Shown: positions 36,235 through 43,717 of the stretch, in pieces
How positions within the stretch are numbered: the stretch's first letter is position 1
Layout of the letters: the number at the start of each line of letters is the position of its first letter
Assembly: GCF_030149515.1 (NCBI RefSeq)
Contig: NZ_JASBRI010000024.1
Span: forward strand, 124,001 to 188,000
DNA length: 64,000 nucleotides
From: Maricaulis sp.
Lineage (GTDB): Bacteria; Pseudomonadota; Alphaproteobacteria; Caulobacterales; Maricaulaceae
Direction of reading: 5' to 3'
Program-made: the position numbers and the translations under genes
The notes under the pieces: model-generated
What the model saw: only the letters and a program-made list of their open reading frames with translations
The model's database searches: none
What the model was told of the DNA's origin: nothing

Positions 36235-36753
36235 ATGACCCCGATCCTCACCCAATTTCCCCTCACCCGCTGGCCCCTCCTGATTGCGGGCGTGTCGCTG
36301 GCACTGCTGCTGGGGGCGTGGGGTTTCCAGTATATCGGCCATTACGACCCCTGCGCCCTGTGTTTTGACCAGCGCTATATCCATATGGCGGTGATCGGCC
36401 TGGGCCTGGCCTCCGGCGGCCTGCTGATCGTGCGCCCGGGCCTGGCCCGCCTTGCTCCCTTCATGGTGCTGATCATGGCGGCAGTGCTGATCTATTCGGC
36501 CGGTTTCGCCTTCTGGCATGCCGGGATCGAATACAAATGGTGGGACGGGCCTGAGACCTGCACAACCTCGGGCGGCGGCTCCTTCTCGGTGGCCGACGTT
36601 CTCGCCACGCTGGATGGCAACAGGCCGGTCGTGATGTGCGACGAGGCCTCCTGGACGCTGCTGGGCATTTCCATGGCGGGATACAACGCACTGATTTCGG
36701 CCGGCATGGCGCTGGTCTCGATCTATGTCGGTCTGAGGGGCCTGCGCCAATGA
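36235..36753 (+). CDS. dsbB: Disulfide bond formation protein DsbB
   Basis: A 172-residue, four-helix inner-membrane oxidoreductase that re-oxidises DsbA with ubiquinone. It has the first periplasmic cysteine pair C40-x-x-C43 (DPCALCFDQR) and second pair C109 and C135 (PETCT ... VVMCDE). ATG 36235 gives a normal family length. It overlaps the coq7 start by 4 nt (ATGA), which couples it to quinone synthesis. Confidence 0.9.
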   Translation: MTPILTQFPLTRWPLLIAGVSLALLLGAWGFQYIGHYDPCALCFDQRYIHMAVIGLGLASGGLLIVRPGLARLAPFMVLIMAAVLIYSAGFAFWHAGIEYKWWDGPETCTTSGGGSFSVADVLATLDGNRPVVMCDEASWTLLGISMAGYNALISAGMALVSIYVGLRGLRQ

Positions 36754-37322
36754 GTCCCGCCGGGCGCACGCGTCCGCCCCTGCCGGGCAAACGCCGGGAT
36801 GCGCTCCGCATCGATCAGATGGTGCGCGTCGACCATGCCGGCGAGTACGGCGCCGTGGCGATCTATCAGGGCCAGCGCGCCGTCTTCGGCACGCTGCCGC
36901 ACAAGGCCCGCATCGCCGCCCAGCTGGAAGAGATGGAGGCCGACGAACAGCATCATCTCGATGCCTTCGACCAGCTGATCTTCGAACGCAATACCCGGCC
37001 CACCGCCCTGGCCCCGGTCTGGGATGTCGCCGGACATGCGCTGGGGGCGGTCACCGCGCTGATGGGGGAGAGGGCCGCCCATGCCTGCACGGAGGCGGTG
37101 GAAACCGTGATCGAGCGGCACTATGCCGGCCAGGTGGAGGAGCTCCGCGCCATGGGCGAGGACACGCTGGCCGATCAGTTCGACAAATTCCGTGAGGAAG
37201 AAGTCGCCCACCGCGACCTTGCAGTCGAAGAAGGCGCGAAAGACGCGCCGGGCTACGCCCTGCTGTCCGCAGCGATCAAGGCCGGATGCAGACTGGCGAT
37301 CAAGGTGAGCGAGCGTATCTAG
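36750..37322 (+). CDS. coq7: Coq7-type demethoxyubiquinone hydroxylase
   Basis: A 190-residue di-iron membrane-associated monooxygenase that adds the C6 hydroxyl in ubiquinone synthesis. Predicted iron ligands are E32 (HAGEYGA), E66-x-x-H69 (EADEQHH), E118 and E151-x-x-H154 (EEEVAHRD). ATG 36750 overlaps the dsbB stop. The pairing links electron-carrier supply with disulfide formation. Confidence 0.92.
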   Translation: MSPAGRTRPPLPGKRRDALRIDQMVRVDHAGEYGAVAIYQGQRAVFGTLPHKARIAAQLEEMEADEQHHLDAFDQLIFERNTRPTALAPVWDVAGHALGAVTALMGERAAHACTEAVETVIERHYAGQVEELRAMGEDTLADQFDKFREEEVAHRDLAVEEGAKDAPGYALLSAAIKAGCRLAIKVSERI

Positions 37323-37350
37323 GGCGTCTTCGCGATAGCGGGGAGGAAAT

Positions 37351-38805
37351 TCAGCCTCCCATTGCAGGCAGCCGCACGGCGAATACCGTTCCGGCCTCCC
37401 CGGTTTCCAGCAGGTCCACATCGCCGCCATGGCCGCGGGCCAGTTCGCGGGCGATGGACAGGCCCAGGCCGGTGCCGCCCTTGCGGGCGGAGCCGGAAAA
37501 GGGCTGGAAGAGTTTCTCGCGCGCCCGCACCGGCACGCCGGGGCCGGTGTCGCGGATCTCGATAACCGCCATGCCGTCTTCGATCCGCGCCTGCGCCGAC
37601 AGCGTCTTGTTGCCATCGTCCGCCCGCAGCGCCTGGACGGCATTGCGGCACAAATTCAGGAGAATGCGATGGGCCTGGTCGGGGTCGGCGTCGAGCACGA
37701 GATCGTCCGGCACGGCATTGGTCCAGGCGATATCGCCATCGATCCCGGCATCGGTCACCACCTCGTCCAGAAGCGCCCTGGCGGCGACAGGCCGGCGCGC
37801 CGGCGGCCCCTCCTCCGCCCGGCCGAATTCCAGCGTTGCCTCGCACAGGCGGATACCGCGATCGACGGCGCGGACCAGGCGTTCGCCCATGCCGCGCACA
37901 CGCTCATCGCTCTCCGTCGCCAGGCGGTCGGAAACCAGGTGGGCACTGGCGAGCACATTGCGAAGATCGTGATTGATCTTGGCCACCGCCCCGCCCAGCG
38001 CGGCCAGGCGTTCGCGCTGATGCAGGGCCTGGCGGATATCGGCCTGCATGCGCGCCAGCTCCGCCTCGGCCCGGCCGATCTCGTTGCGGGCGCCGGAGGG
38101 ATGGATGATACGGGCGGGATCGTCCGGATCGCGGCGGAAGCGCACCATCGCCCCGGCCAGCCGCCGCATCGGCCGGACGAACAGGTAAAAGAGTGCGGCA
38201 TAGATGACGGCGCCGGCCAGGATCGCACCTATCCCCGCATAAAGAAGCAGGCGGCGTGAAAAGTCGTGCACGGCCGCCTGCAGCGGGGCTTCGCGGACGA
38301 TGACATCGATCGTCTCGCCCGGAGCGCCCATGGGTTCGGCGCGGATGCGCAGCAAACGCCCCGGCGGAGCGAACAGCACATCCACCGTGTCGGCGATATG
38401 GGTCATCCAGCTCGCCTTGCGCAGATCGCTGTCCACCAGCTGCGCCTCGATCGGGCCGGAATAGAGCACGAGTTCGTTCATGCCCTCGCGTACGCGGGAG
38501 ACCGCGACCGCATCGGCCCCCATCAGCAGCGCCCGCACCTCGTCCTCGCCGAGCGCGCCGCCGGGCGCGACATCGGCCGCGAGCGCGGCCAGGTGGGCGG
38601 CCTCGGCCCGGTCGCTCATCCATTGCAGGCGGAAACTGGCCGTGGCAGGGAAATAGACCAGGGCGAGGCCCGCGAAGATCAGCCCCATGGTGACCAGCAG
38701 CAATTGCCCCGGAAGACTGTCCACCAGCGTCCCGATGCCGGGGCGGGGCGGCAGGGCGTCCTCCGCCTGCGCGGCGGGCAAATCGGTGTCGGGTTCTTGG
38801 ACCAT
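37351..38805 (-). CDS. Membrane sensor histidine kinase
   Basis: A 484-residue two-component kinase. TM1 about 34-53, a periplasmic domain of about 130 residues, TM2 about 186-210 and a HAMP linker (211-263). The phosphate-acceptor is H279 in INHDLRNVLASAHL, followed by the ATPase motifs LCRNAVQAL (N box), DTGPGVP (G1) and GTGLGLSIAREL (G2). No response regulator is adjacent, so it is an orphan. Signal unknown; the sensor has no named family I recognise. It converges on coq7. Confidence 0.9.
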   Translation of the reverse strand: MVQEPDTDLPAAQAEDALPPRPGIGTLVDSLPGQLLLVTMGLIFAGLALVYFPATASFRLQWMSDRAEAAHLAALAADVAPGGALGEDEVRALLMGADAVAVSRVREGMNELVLYSGPIEAQLVDSDLRKASWMTHIADTVDVLFAPPGRLLRIRAEPMGAPGETIDVIVREAPLQAAVHDFSRRLLLYAGIGAILAGAVIYAALFYLFVRPMRRLAGAMVRFRRDPDDPARIIHPSGARNEIGRAEAELARMQADIRQALHQRERLAALGGAVAKINHDLRNVLASAHLVSDRLATESDERVRGMGERLVRAVDRGIRLCEATLEFGRAEEGPPARRPVAARALLDEVVTDAGIDGDIAWTNAVPDDLVLDADPDQAHRILLNLCRNAVQALRADDGNKTLSAQARIEDGMAVIEIRDTGPGVPVRAREKLFQPFSGSARKGGTGLGLSIARELARGHGGDVDLLETGEAGTVFAVRLPAMGG

Positions 38806-38883
38806 GGGCGTTGACGCCGAATAGCTTACGCCTCAGGGTCCGGCAAGCGGCGGGATGGCCCTGATCAAATGCGGCCGCAGCCC

Positions 38884-38912
38884 TTGACGCGCGCGATACA
38901 GCCGCGTATTAG
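38884..38912 (+). promoter_or_regulatory. rpmH promoter
   Basis: TTGACG (38884-38889) and TATTAG (38907-38912) are 17 bp apart, a near-consensus sigma-70 promoter. The start site near 38919 gives a leader of about 31 nt before the rpmH GTG. Confidence 0.65.
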
Positions 38913-38949
38913 CCGCCGCTCTCGAATTGAACGCCGATGGAGCGCGACC

Positions 38950-39084
38950 GTGAAACGCACATTTCAACCGTCCAAGCTCGTCCGCAAGCGTCGGCACGGT
39001 TTCCGTGCGCGCATGGCGACGAAAAACGGCCGTCAGGTTCTGGCTCGCCGCCGGGCCAAGGGTCGCAAGCGGCTGTCCGCCTAA
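38950..39084 (+). CDS. rpmH: 50S ribosomal protein L34
   Basis: A 44-residue strongly basic ribosomal protein. The sequence ([40 protein letters not shown]) is unmistakable L34. GTG 38950 is the start that gives the standard length. It heads the conserved rpmH-rnpA-yidC-engB cluster. Confidence 0.97.
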   Translation: MKRTFQPSKLVRKRRHGFRARMATKNGRQVLARRRAKGRKRLSA

Positions 39085-39089
39085 ATCAG

Positions 39090-39479
39090 ATGAACACGCA
39101 GCCGCTGGCCGTCAAACGGCTGAAAAAGCGGCGCGAATTTCTGTTCGTCGCCAAAGGCAAGAAAGCCGTCCGGTCGAGCGTCGTGATCCAGGCGCGAAGA
39201 CGGGACGGCTCTTCTCGTTTGGAGCCTCATATCGGGATCGGCTTCACCGCCACCCGCAAGGTCGGCGGCGCGGTGGTCCGCAATCGCTGCAAACGCCGTT
39301 TGCGCGAGACCGCTCGACTGCTAGTCCCCCTCCACGGACAGTCCGGGTTTGACTATGTATTCATCGCGCGCGCGGCCACGGCCGAAAAGGAGTGGTCGCG
39401 TCTGATGGGGGATGTCAAAAGCGCATTGGTGAGCCTCGCCGAAGACGGGGCCCCGGGCAACGACGCAAAACAAGCCTGA
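39090..39479 (+). CDS. rnpA: Ribonuclease P protein component
   Basis: A 129-residue basic protein subunit of RNase P, which matures tRNA 5' ends. The RNR motif appears as VVRNRCKRRLRETAR (about 68-82), with an N-terminal RREFLFVAKGKK segment. It starts 5 bp after rpmH. The yidD gene often found between rnpA and yidC is not present here. Confidence 0.94.
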   Translation: MNTQPLAVKRLKKRREFLFVAKGKKAVRSSVVIQARRRDGSSRLEPHIGIGFTATRKVGGAVVRNRCKRRLRETARLLVPLHGQSGFDYVFIARAATAEKEWSRLMGDVKSALVSLAEDGAPGNDAKQA

Positions 39480-39494
39480 GAGGCCGACGTTTTC

Positions 39495-41282
39495 ATGGGC
39501 GACGATCAACGCAATCTATTCATCGCGCTGGGCCTGATCCTGGCGATCATGCTGGGTTACGAATTTTTCTTCCTGCGTCCGGCGCAGGAAGCACGCGAAG
39601 CGGAGCGCCAGGCCGCGCTGGAAGAGGCTGGCGAGATCGCCGATCCCGACCTGCCCGCCGCCACGGCCGAGCCCGCCGCCCCCGCCTTTGAAAGCCGTGA
39701 CGAGGCCCTGGGCGATGCCCGGCGCGTCGAGATCGACGGTCCGGCCGTGATCGGCTCGCTCTCTCTGACCGGCGCGCGTTTCGACGATATCCGCCTGGTC
39801 CGTCATTCCGAGACCGTCGATGACGACACGCCTGTCGCTCTGCTCAACCCGATCGGCACGGAACACGTCTTCTATGCCCGCGACGGCTGGCAATCGGCCA
39901 CGCCCGGCTTTTCCGACCTGCCGGGCGGCTCGACGCAATGGGAGCTGGTCTCGGGCAACAGGCTGACACCGGACACACCCGTCGTGCTGGCGCACGAGAC
40001 CGCGTCGGGCCTGCGCTTCGAACGCACCATCTCGGTCGACGAGAATTATCTCTTCACCCTCACCGACACGGTCACCAACAATTCCGGCCAGGAAGTCGAA
40101 CTGTCGCGCTACGGCCTGGTGCGCCATGAAGGCATGCCGGAAAACCCGACCAACAATATCGCCGTGTTCGAAGGCGCCCTGGCGGTTGTCGACGGCACGC
40201 TTGTACAGCGCAAGTTCAACAAGCTGGAAGACGGCGAAGGCGCCGAGGAGAGCGGCACCGGCGGCTGGGTCGGCATCACCCAGCGCTACTGGATGGCCGC
40301 CGCCATCCCCGACCAGGACCGCGCCTTCACTGCCCGCTTCCGCACCATCGACCGGGCCGGTATCGACGCCTTCGAGGCCAGCTATGTGGAACAGGCCATC
40401 GCCGTTGCACCGGGCGCCAGCCTGAGCTCGACCACGCACATCTTCGCCGGCGCCAAGGAGCTGGACGTGCTGCAGGCGGTGCAGAACGATGTCGGCATCG
40501 AGCGGTTCGACATGGCCATCAACTGGGGCTGGCTGTGGTTCCTTGCGCGGCCCTTCGTGTGGCTGCTGCACATCCTGGAAGGCGTCACCGGGCATTTCGG
40601 CATGGCCATCCTGGCGCTGACCCTTCTGATCAAGATCCTGATGTACCCGCTGGCCAACCGCGCCTACGCCTCGATGGCGAAAATGAAGGCGGTGCAACCG
40701 AAAATGCAGGAGATCAAGGAGCGTTACGCCGCCGACCAGCAGAAGCAGCAGCAGGCGCTGATGGAGCTCTACCGCAAGGAGAAGATCAATCCGCTGGCCG
40801 GCTGTCTGCCTATCCTGCCGCAAATCCCGATCTTCTTCGCGCTCTACCAGACCCTGTTCAACGCGATCGAAATGCGCCATGCGCCCTTCTTCGGCTGGAT
40901 CCGCGACCTCTCGGCCGCCGACCCGACGAATGTGTGGAACCTGTTCGGCCTGATCCCCTACGATCCCTCGGGCATCTGGCTGATCGGCGGTGTTCTGGGC
41001 ATCGGCGCCTGGCCGATCATCATGGGCCTGACCATGGCCGCCCAGCAGGCGCTGAACCCGCCGCCGCCTGACCCGATGCAGGCGCGCATCTTCGCTTTCC
41101 TGCCGGTCATCTTCACCTTCGTGCTGGCGCCGTTCGCGGCCGGCCTGGTGATCTACTGGGCCTGGAACAACTTCCTCTCGGTGCTGCAGCAGTACGTGAT
41201 CATGCGCCGCCACGGCAATGAGACCCAGCTGGACAAGCTGATCGCCCACCTGCGCAAGAAGATCGCAGGAGGCGGGTCCTGA
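39495..41282 (+). CDS. yidC: Membrane protein insertase YidC
   Basis: A 595-residue insertase of the Oxa1 family. N-terminal signal anchor (about 5-27), a large periplasmic beta-sandwich domain (about 60-340) and a C-terminal five-helix core starting at ILEGVTGHFGMAILALTLLI. The hydrophilic groove arginine lies in the first core helix region and the cytoplasmic loop AKMKAVQPKMQEIKERYAAD is present. It inserts inner-membrane proteins alone or with Sec. Its TGA overlaps the probable CTG start of engB. Confidence 0.96.
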   Translation: MGDDQRNLFIALGLILAIMLGYEFFFLRPAQEAREAERQAALEEAGEIADPDLPAATAEPAAPAFESRDEALGDARRVEIDGPAVIGSLSLTGARFDDIRLVRHSETVDDDTPVALLNPIGTEHVFYARDGWQSATPGFSDLPGGSTQWELVSGNRLTPDTPVVLAHETASGLRFERTISVDENYLFTLTDTVTNNSGQEVELSRYGLVRHEGMPENPTNNIAVFEGALAVVDGTLVQRKFNKLEDGEGAEESGTGGWVGITQRYWMAAAIPDQDRAFTARFRTIDRAGIDAFEASYVEQAIAVAPGASLSSTTHIFAGAKELDVLQAVQNDVGIERFDMAINWGWLWFLARPFVWLLHILEGVTGHFGMAILALTLLIKILMYPLANRAYASMAKMKAVQPKMQEIKERYAADQQKQQQALMELYRKEKINPLAGCLPILPQIPIFFALYQTLFNAIEMRHAPFFGWIRDLSAADPTNVWNLFGLIPYDPSGIWLIGGVLGIGAWPIIMGLTMAAQQALNPPPPDPMQARIFAFLPVIFTFVLAPFAAGLVIYWAWNNFLSVLQQYVIMRRHGNETQLDKLIAHLRKKIAGGGS

Positions 41283-41929
41283 CCGACAACGGCGCGGACG
41301 AGCTCGACGAGGCAAAGGGCCGGCGGCTTTTCTCCCGGCCCTGCACCTTCCTCATGGGCGCGGTCGATCTCGATCACCTGCCGCCGCCCGACCGGATCGA
41401 GGCCGCCTTCGCCGGACGCTCCAATGTCGGCAAGTCCTCGCTGATCAATGCGCTGACGCGGCAGAACAATCTCGCCCGCGCCTCGGGCGAGCCGGGCCGC
41501 ACGCGCGAACTCAACTTCTTCGATGTCGACGGAACGGGTCTGCGCATCGTCGACCTGCCCGGCTATGGCTATGCCAAGGCCCCCAAGGATGTGGTCGAAC
41601 GCTGGACCCGGCTGACCCGCGCCTTCCTGCGCGGCCGGGTCAATCTCAAGCGCGTCTATCTGCTTGTCGACAGCCGGCACGGGCTGAAACCCGTCGACGA
41701 AAAGATCATGGATGTGTTCGACGAGGCCGCGGTGAGCTATCAGATCGTTCTGACCAAGACCGACAAGATAAAGCCGCCCGCCGTGAAACGCATCAGCGAG
41801 GAAACGCTCCAGGCCATCGCCAGGCGCCCCGCCGCCTTTCCGCGCATCGTCGCCACGTCGAGCAGCAAGACCACGGGGATCGACACGCTGCGCGCGGAGA
41901 TCGCCGATCTGTTGCCGGAGTTTTCGTGA
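41279..41929 (+). CDS. engB: Ribosome biogenesis GTPase EngB/YihA (probable CTG start)
   Basis: A GTP-binding protein for 50S assembly with Walker A GRSNVGKSS (46-54), the switch PGRTRELNFFDVDG, DLPGYGYAKAP and TKTDKIKP. The first standard start codon in this open frame is ATG 41354, but the family's conserved upstream block (GRRLFSRPCTFLMGAVDLDH) would then be cut. No ATG, GTG or TTG lies between it and the upstream limit of the frame. CTG 41279 has AGGAGG ideally spaced 6 nt upstream and overlaps the yidC TGA, giving 216 residues. See finding. Confidence 0.85.
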   Translation: MTDNGADELDEAKGRRLFSRPCTFLMGAVDLDHLPPPDRIEAAFAGRSNVGKSSLINALTRQNNLARASGEPGRTRELNFFDVDGTGLRIVDLPGYGYAKAPKDVVERWTRLTRAFLRGRVNLKRVYLLVDSRHGLKPVDEKIMDVFDEAAVSYQIVLTKTDKIKPPAVKRISEETLQAIARRPAAFPRIVATSSSKTTGIDTLRAEIADLLPEFS

Positions 41930-41930
41930 C

Positions 41931-42944
41931 GTGTCCCGAGTGCGTGCCTTCCTGATCGTCCTCACCGTCCTCGCCGGTGCCGGTTTCGCCGCGCCGGGCG
42001 CCGGGGCTGCGGAGATCTGCAACGAGACCAGCTATGTCGCCGACGTCGCCGCCGGCTGGCCGGTCGAGGGCGGCGTGGCGATCGAAGGCTGGACGCGGGT
42101 GCGCCCGGGCGAATGCGAGGAGATTGCCGACGCCGTCAATCTGGACCGCGAAGGCCAGCCCATCTTCTTCTACGCCAAGTCCACCCTGGCCTATCTGGGC
42201 GGGGTGCGCGAATGGCGCGGCACGGTGCCCCTGTGCGTCGACGAACGGGATTTCGAAGTCGTCGCCAATACGCGCTGTGCTGCGCTGGGCCTGGCCGCCC
42301 GCGACTTCTTCATCCGCGAGGGCGAGGAGCGCGCCCGCACAGTGCTCGTCGAACCCTCCGACTATGGCCGCCGCGCCGTCACGGCCGGCATCCAGCGCCT
42401 GCTGCAATCGTCGGGATATCCCATCACTGTGGTTGACGGGTATGAAGGCGCCTCCACGCGCCGGGCCATCTCGCGCTTCCTGGGCGATGCGGAACTGTCC
42501 AGCCGCCCCGGTGACGGTGCATTGATCGACGCGCTGGAAGCGCGGGCCCTGGAACGCAATGCCGCCAGCGGCCTGATCCTGTGCAACGAGGCCGACGGCG
42601 ACATTTCGGCCGCTATCGGACATCGCGTCGGCGAGATCTGGCAGTCGCGCGGATGGTGGCGCATCCATGCCGGCGAATGCGCCCGCCTTCTGGGTTCCCG
42701 GCTGGAAAGCGACAACGTCTTCTACTACGCCGAGCGCATCGCCTCGTCCGGGCGACGCGCCATGACCGGGGGAACCGACCAGTTCTGCCTGGCACCCGCC
42801 CGTTTTGTCGCCGAGGACCGCACCGACTGTGCCGAGCGCGGCTACACCGTCGCCGCCTTCCGCCGCGTCGGCACGCCGGAAAACGGCGGCGTTCGGGTCA
42901 GCGTGAGCGAATCCGATTTCAGGGCACCGCCGAGCCAGCCATGA
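41931..42944 (+). CDS. Secreted DUF1036-type protein with two copies of the domain
   Basis: A 337-residue protein from GTG 41931. A signal peptide (hydrophobic FLIVLTVLAGAGF, cleavage at GAA-EI) is followed by two DUF1036-like halves: EICNETSYVADVAAGWPVEG ... WRGTVPLCVDERDF and LILCNEADGDISAAIGHRVG ... DQFCLAPARF. The linker around 130-190 (RRAVTAGIQRLLQSSGYPIT, VVDGYEGASTRRAISRFLGD) resembles a peptidoglycan-binding repeat. It probably lies in the periplasm. It starts 1 nt after engB and overlaps the HAD gene. Confidence 0.75.
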   Translation: MSRVRAFLIVLTVLAGAGFAAPGAGAAEICNETSYVADVAAGWPVEGGVAIEGWTRVRPGECEEIADAVNLDREGQPIFFYAKSTLAYLGGVREWRGTVPLCVDERDFEVVANTRCAALGLAARDFFIREGEERARTVLVEPSDYGRRAVTAGIQRLLQSSGYPITVVDGYEGASTRRAISRFLGDAELSSRPGDGALIDALEARALERNAASGLILCNEADGDISAAIGHRVGEIWQSRGWWRIHAGECARLLGSRLESDNVFYYAERIASSGRRAMTGGTDQFCLAPARFVAEDRTDCAERGYTVAAFRRVGTPENGGVRVSVSESDFRAPPSQP

Positions 42945-43636
42945 CCGCCGTGCGTCCCGACCTCAGCCATATCTCGCACTGGGTGTTCGACCTGGACAAT
43001 ACGCTCTATCCGTCCAACGCCCCGGTAATGACCCAGATGGACCGGCGCATGACGCAGTATGTCGCCCGTCTTCTCGGTCTCGGAGAGAGCGAGGCGCGCG
43101 CCGTCCAGAAACATTATTGGCGCACCTATGGCACGACGCTGAACGGGCTGATGACCCATCACGAGGTCGACCGGCGCGACTTCCTCGATTTCGTCCACGA
43201 TATCGATGCCAGCGTCATAGATCCCGATCCCACGCTCGCCGCGCGCATCGAGGCCCTGCCCGGCCGGCGCCTGGTCTACACCAACGGTTCGCGCGGCCAC
43301 GCCGAAAACGTGCTCGGCCGGCTGGGGCTGGAGCATCTCTTCAACGACATTTTCGACGTCGAAGCCGCCGGCTTCACCCCCAAACCCCACCGCGAAGGCT
43401 TCGACCGCTTCACTGCCCATTTCGACCTTCCCGTGAGCGAGTCCGTCTTTTTCGAGGACAGCGTGCGGAACCTGAAGACCGCCCACGAGATGGGTTTCAC
43501 CACCGTCCTGGTGCGCGCCAGGGAAGGCCCGCGGGACGAGGAGAGCGCGGCCCCGGGCGAGCATCCCGAGCATGTGCATTATGCGGTGGATTGCCTGAGC
43601 ACGTTTCTGGGCGATGTGCGGGTGAAGCAGGGCTAG
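42941..43636 (+). CDS. HAD-family pyrimidine 5'-nucleotidase-like phosphatase
   Basis: A 231-residue haloacid dehalogenase-fold enzyme. Motif I is VFDLDNTLYP (Asp nucleophile), motif II RLVYTNGSRGHAENVL, motif III KPHREGF and motif IV FFEDSVRNL. The sequence class matches SDT1/YjjG-type pyrimidine nucleotidases, so it may remove unwanted dUMP-like or flavin phosphates. ATGA overlap with the DUF1036 gene puts it in the yidC-engB operon. A terminator follows at 43669. Confidence 0.88.
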   Translation: MTAVRPDLSHISHWVFDLDNTLYPSNAPVMTQMDRRMTQYVARLLGLGESEARAVQKHYWRTYGTTLNGLMTHHEVDRRDFLDFVHDIDASVIDPDPTLAARIEALPGRRLVYTNGSRGHAENVLGRLGLEHLFNDIFDVEAAGFTPKPHREGFDRFTAHFDLPVSESVFFEDSVRNLKTAHEMGFTTVLVRAREGPRDEESAAPGEHPEHVHYAVDCLSTFLGDVRVKQG

Positions 43637-43668
43637 CGTTTCGGCCGCCCCACCCGGCCGCACAAAAG

Positions 43669-43697
43669 GAAACGGCGGCCATGCAGGCCGCCGTTTC
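43669..43697. terminator. Bidirectional terminator between HAD and TonB-receptor genes
   Basis: A perfect 12-bp stem (GAAACGGCGGCC / GGCCGCCGTTTC) with a 5-nt loop lies between two convergent genes. Each arm ends in A or T runs, so it can act in both directions. Confidence 0.8.
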
Positions 43698-43717
43698 GCT
43701 GTCGCAGATACGTGTTC

